Assembly (NCBI GenBank): GCA_024138015.1
Contig: JAMXBB010000004.1
Coordinates: forward strand, 114,157,828-114,221,827
DNA: 64,000 nucleotides
Direction: 5' to 3'
Source: Lumnitzera littorea
Lineage: Eukaryota; Streptophyta; Magnoliopsida; Myrtales; Combretaceae
The notes under the pieces are model-generated. The model saw only the letters and a program-made list of their open reading frames with translations, did not search any database and had not been told where the DNA came from. This document shows positions 60,597 through 64,000 of this stretch, in pieces (position 1 is the first letter of the stretch; each line of letters opens with the position of its first letter). The position numbers were made by a program, and so were the translations under genes.

Positions 60597-62114
60597 TCCC
60601 ACCCCCCTACATAGGGTATTAATTTTATTTATTAATTTCTGTTTTTAGTGTGAAAACAAGTATTTATTAGTATCCGATTACTGCTAATAAATTATTTGAT
60701 TATCATGTTATGTAATATTTTTTATATAAAAGTTACCATTAAATATATTTTATCGTATTGGTTGTAGATGTATATGTTGGGGATAAATTTTTATTTTCTA
60801 TTGTATTCAAGTTGGGTTACTATTTTCTGTTTAATTATAGAGTTATTTTAATGATCGTATTCTACAAATAAGTCTTAAGTGTCGATTTAATGTACTATGA
60901 TACTATTTTATTATTAATATTCCTTATTATTGATATTAATGGCATTATGATATAAGTATTTTTATCACGATGGTATTATGATCTAGATATTTTATCACAA
61001 TAGTATTATGAATGTATAGTATATTATATTATGCATAGTATATTCGTTTTTTTTGTCGATTATTATTATGTCATTTCTTATGAAATTCTACGAATCATAC
61101 TATTTTCCTATTAAGTACGTATTATTTTATTACCATCTTGATTCAATAATCTATATATCTTGATACTCTAATCATGTATCCACTTTATATTTTATTATAT
61201 ATATATAGATATATGTATAAAATGTACTTTATAATTTACTATAAATAAGTAATCTTATATAATTATATCAACTTCTTGACTATTGGTTGTGCTTGATCCG
61301 CTTGCTCTAGGAGCTTGCAATGGCAAATCTCTAAAGGGGCAACTGCTGATTATTTGCATGGTTTCTCTAGTAGACTTTTCACATGAGACGATGCAACTAG
61401 AATATTAGGTTCTAAACTCTAGACTTTGAGCGTAAAGGACTTAAAAGAAATCATATATTTATATTAACCTATATATGTAGATAAAGATCAAGTGTAGCGA
61501 TGTTATGAATACACCTTTGCTGTTTGTTGGCCTAATGTAAGATAATCAAACTACTGTTTATTACTATTTTGTTATATCTACATTTATGCATGTGAATGAT
61601 CAGGGATAGCATTTGTATGTGTTTTGTGTACTTGTACTAGGCTTTGGCTCATTCATGTCTTTTTCAAGTATTGGATCAAAAGATTACCCTATTTATGAGG
61701 ATACAGTTGTTAATGACATCTAGGAGGAGGATAGAGTCGAGTACCTTTATTATTATAATGATTAGGATAGGGTTGATTTTTGTTTTACTAGAAGTTTATG
61801 TTATGTTGAGAGTTATGTTCTTTTCGGGAGATGGACTCCTTTTCTAATACTTGAGGATTTAGTTACTTGACTTATCATATTTTTTTGGTTATGAGTTGAT
61901 ACGCTTTCAAACATTGTTGGATATTTCAAGTTTCTTTAAGGTTATGAGTGGATGTGATTATCCACTCCTTTGTAGTTTATATGTAATATTTGTGGTATGA
62001 TTCTATATTGCTTATTGATTCATGGACTTAGAAGTCTTAACATGTCTTGAGTTAGCTGGGATATATGATAGATTGTAATACCCATTTAGGGTCCTAGGGC
62101 ACTATAGCTTTAGG

Positions 62115-62126
62115 TGGTATCAAAGT
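62115..62126 (+). promoter_or_regulatory. Met-type primer-binding-site-like sequence
   Basis: TGGTATCAAAGT matches the canonical plant TGGTATCAGAGC at 10 of 12 positions and directly follows the LTR-like sequence. Confidence 0.55.
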
Positions 62127-62132
62127 TAAAGA

Positions 62133-64000
62133 TGTAAACCCTAGAAAATCGATAGTCTGAACCCTAATTTAAGTTCAAGTGTCCTAAACTGTGTGATGAG
62201 TCGATAAGGCTAGTAATAATAAAAGATTATAAAACTTAATAAATCGAATATAACACTAGTAATAAAAATCTTAGAATTTGATCGAAACCCTAAAACTATA
62301 ACTTTAAACCTATAAAATAATTAAATACTACTAATAGTGATGTAATTATAGTCGATTGCAATTATCGACTAAATGGCATAATCGCGTAAAATTTTTAATG
62401 AAATTGTTAAAATACCTTGTAAAAATGATAATTGTAATAGGTACCAATTAAATTAACAAATTTTCACAAAATTCTAAAATTAATTTATGATGAGTATTTT
62501 TATAATTGTTATGTTTAGAAAAATTACATATAATTATTTTTAATTTCTATTTTCTTTCTTTTTCTTCTTTCTTCCTTCTCCTAATTTCCTAAACTTGCCA
62601 CGTCTTAGAAACAAAAACAGAAAGCAGAAAAATCAAATAAAAAAATAGTAGCCCATGTGCTCTAAATTAAATGCTAAGTGCTGAGTTTATAAAAAGAGAA
62701 AAATTAGAAATGATTAGCTTGTTTTGTCTTCATAAATGTAAAGATTAGGTTAGTTTATTTTCTTTACTTTTCTCCTTATATTTGCTAATCATGTGGGTGA
62801 GAAAGAGGAAGAGAAATCTGGAAAAAAAATTTAAGCAAACCAAATCAAAAGAAGAAAAAAAAATTCTGGAAGTTAAAAACATGAGGAGGAAAACTAAGAA
62901 GAAAGAATAGGAAGAAGAAGAAGAAGAAGGTGGAGGAAGAAAAGAAGAAGAAAAAGTTATATACGATTTGATAAAAAGCTCGAATTGACAACTTCACATA
63001 ACTAGGTGAAGTAAACCTTATAAATTACTATACTAGTTTAGCTTTAAATCCTCAAACTTACAAATTTTTATTCTCAGGTGATTTTGACATTGACCCTGAG
63101 TTGCCATCAGATTACTACAACCCTTGAGTCGATTATGGCTAAGTGAGTTTTCCTAATGATTCCATACTTGTTTGTGTTTGTAGTTAGTGAATATAAGTTA
63201 TGATAAATAAATGAATGTATATGGGGTTAGGTTATGCTTATGTATGATAATTGGTTGTTAATGGTGAATTTACTTTAAATTACAATAATGTATTGATTGT
63301 TGCATAGTAAATTCACTAGAAATTGATTGTTTGTAAATGTGAATGATCGTTTGTAAATGTGAATGATCACTGAATAATAAGACCTAATTTTACTTAACTA
63401 GAAAAGTTAACTTGAAACACACATAATCATATACTGTATAACTACTTTCGACAGTCACATTATACGGAGGTAGCGAGAGGCCATACGTAGATTAATTATT
63501 GATTGTTATAGATTTCGTATGGTGCGCACGTGCAATATGACCTTACCCTGGCTTACGAGATTACTAGGCGTTGGTGGTGCCAATCACTTGGCTAAGGGTC
63601 GAGTTTAAAAGCCTCCGTTTAGGGATGAGTGAGGGCTGCATGAACCTACTCACAATCATATATAGAACTCGTTTTTTTATAAAACTAATAATGGATATAC
63701 CATTACATTTTAAATACCGCATTATGAAATAAGTTCTAGTATGATACCCGGATCTAACTATATTAATGTATCTCCAACCCTGACTTTAGAGGGCGTTAAA
63801 TTTGAGTAATATGCAATACCTGGTCATCTGCATGTATTTGTTTAGCATATTGACTAATATGCATTCATTTGATTGAACTTAATTATTATATAACTTGCTT
63901 GCTGTATGGTTGAGGGGATTATCTCACTAAACTAATTAGCTTATACCCTTATAGTCTTTTTTCGCAAGTCGAGTTATTCGTGAAGTCGGGCTATCGTATG
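62133..64000 (+). mobile_element. Copy of the large solo-LTR family, cut by the window end
   Basis: It starts TGTAAACCCTAGAAAATCG and follows the same order of blocks as 41504-44972: 'gagtcgataaggctagtaat', the block around 'tagtcgattgcaattatcga', 'ggtaccaattaaatt', the pyrimidine tract (62550-62582), a purine tract (62880-62955), 'tctccaaccctgactt' (63771) and 'tatctcactaaac' (63921). It continues past 64000. The TA-rich zone of the other copies is absent here. It lies within 20 bp of a PBS-like sequence, so it either inserted into that element or is joined to it. Confidence 0.75.

Larger units (their letters stand above)
59902..62114 (+). mobile_element. LTR of a retrotransposon, about 2.2 kb, followed by a PBS
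   Basis: It begins TGAAACATCCCAGTTAAATT, a typical plant LTR start. It has a TATA-like TATATAAAC at 60237-60245 followed by a CT-rich leader (60310-60600), and near its end carries 'attgtaatacccatttaggg'. A Met-type PBS-like TGGTATCAAAGTTAAAG follows at 62115. The exact 3' end is uncertain because no clean CA precedes the PBS. No coding body is visible before the next repeat starts at 62133. Confidence 0.55.

Overview
The window reads as nuclear DNA of a flowering plant, most likely a dicot. It is strongly AT-rich, full of (TA)n, (GA)n and poly-A/T tracts, and dominated by decayed transposable elements carrying plant-lineage domains: Ty3/gypsy pol, a DUF7745-type gag N-terminus, MuDR transposase, plant mobile domain and hAT transposase. 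Only one clearly intact protein-coding gene is visible: a 260-residue GT8/CDI-like nucleotide-diphospho-sugar transferase on the minus strand (37055-37837), with a probable intron in its 5' UTR.

Layout. 1-1090: unassigned AT-rich DNA. 1097-6945: a stop-riddled Ty3/gypsy element on the minus strand, with gag, protease, RT, RNase H and integrase remnants, three 87-bp tandem repeats beyond the integrase end and a primer-binding site at the gag end. 7231-8030: an LTR plus Met-type PBS on the plus strand, with no body behind it. 8031-12101: mostly anonymous, with a SINE-like and a MITE-like piece. 12102-14545: a solo LTR with TG...CA ends and a 5-bp target-site duplication. 15480-22480: a second minus-strand gypsy element, gag half only, with its tRNA-Arg-like PBS and LTR. 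23058 to about 24300: a diverged copy of the solo-LTR family. 27121-32379: a segment present twice as a direct repeat and once, in part, inverted. It forms a 1,512-bp perfect-looking palindrome next to a single N, so it is either an assembly error or a very recent rearrangement. 32380-37000: TE-like debris and one unidentified gene fragment. 37055-38640: the CDI-like gene. 40049-44972: two more members of the solo-LTR family in tandem. 45270-47640: a hAT transposase pseudogene. 48878-55517: a complete but dead Mutator-like element with terminal inverted repeats, decayed 9-bp target duplications, palindromic subterminal arrays, a MuDR transposase and a plant mobile domain. 55518-59900: anonymous DNA ending in an unusually GC-rich coding-like stretch. 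59902-62126: an LTR with PBS. 62133 to the end: a further solo-LTR-family copy cut by the window edge.

The elements do not work together as a pathway; this is a nested repeat landscape around one housekeeping-type gene. The most notable items are the palindromic duplication, the well-delimited transposase/plant-mobile-domain MULE, and the five-member large-LTR family with one exact target-site duplication. I could run no searches; family calls come from reading translated motifs, and boundaries come from comparing sequence by eye.
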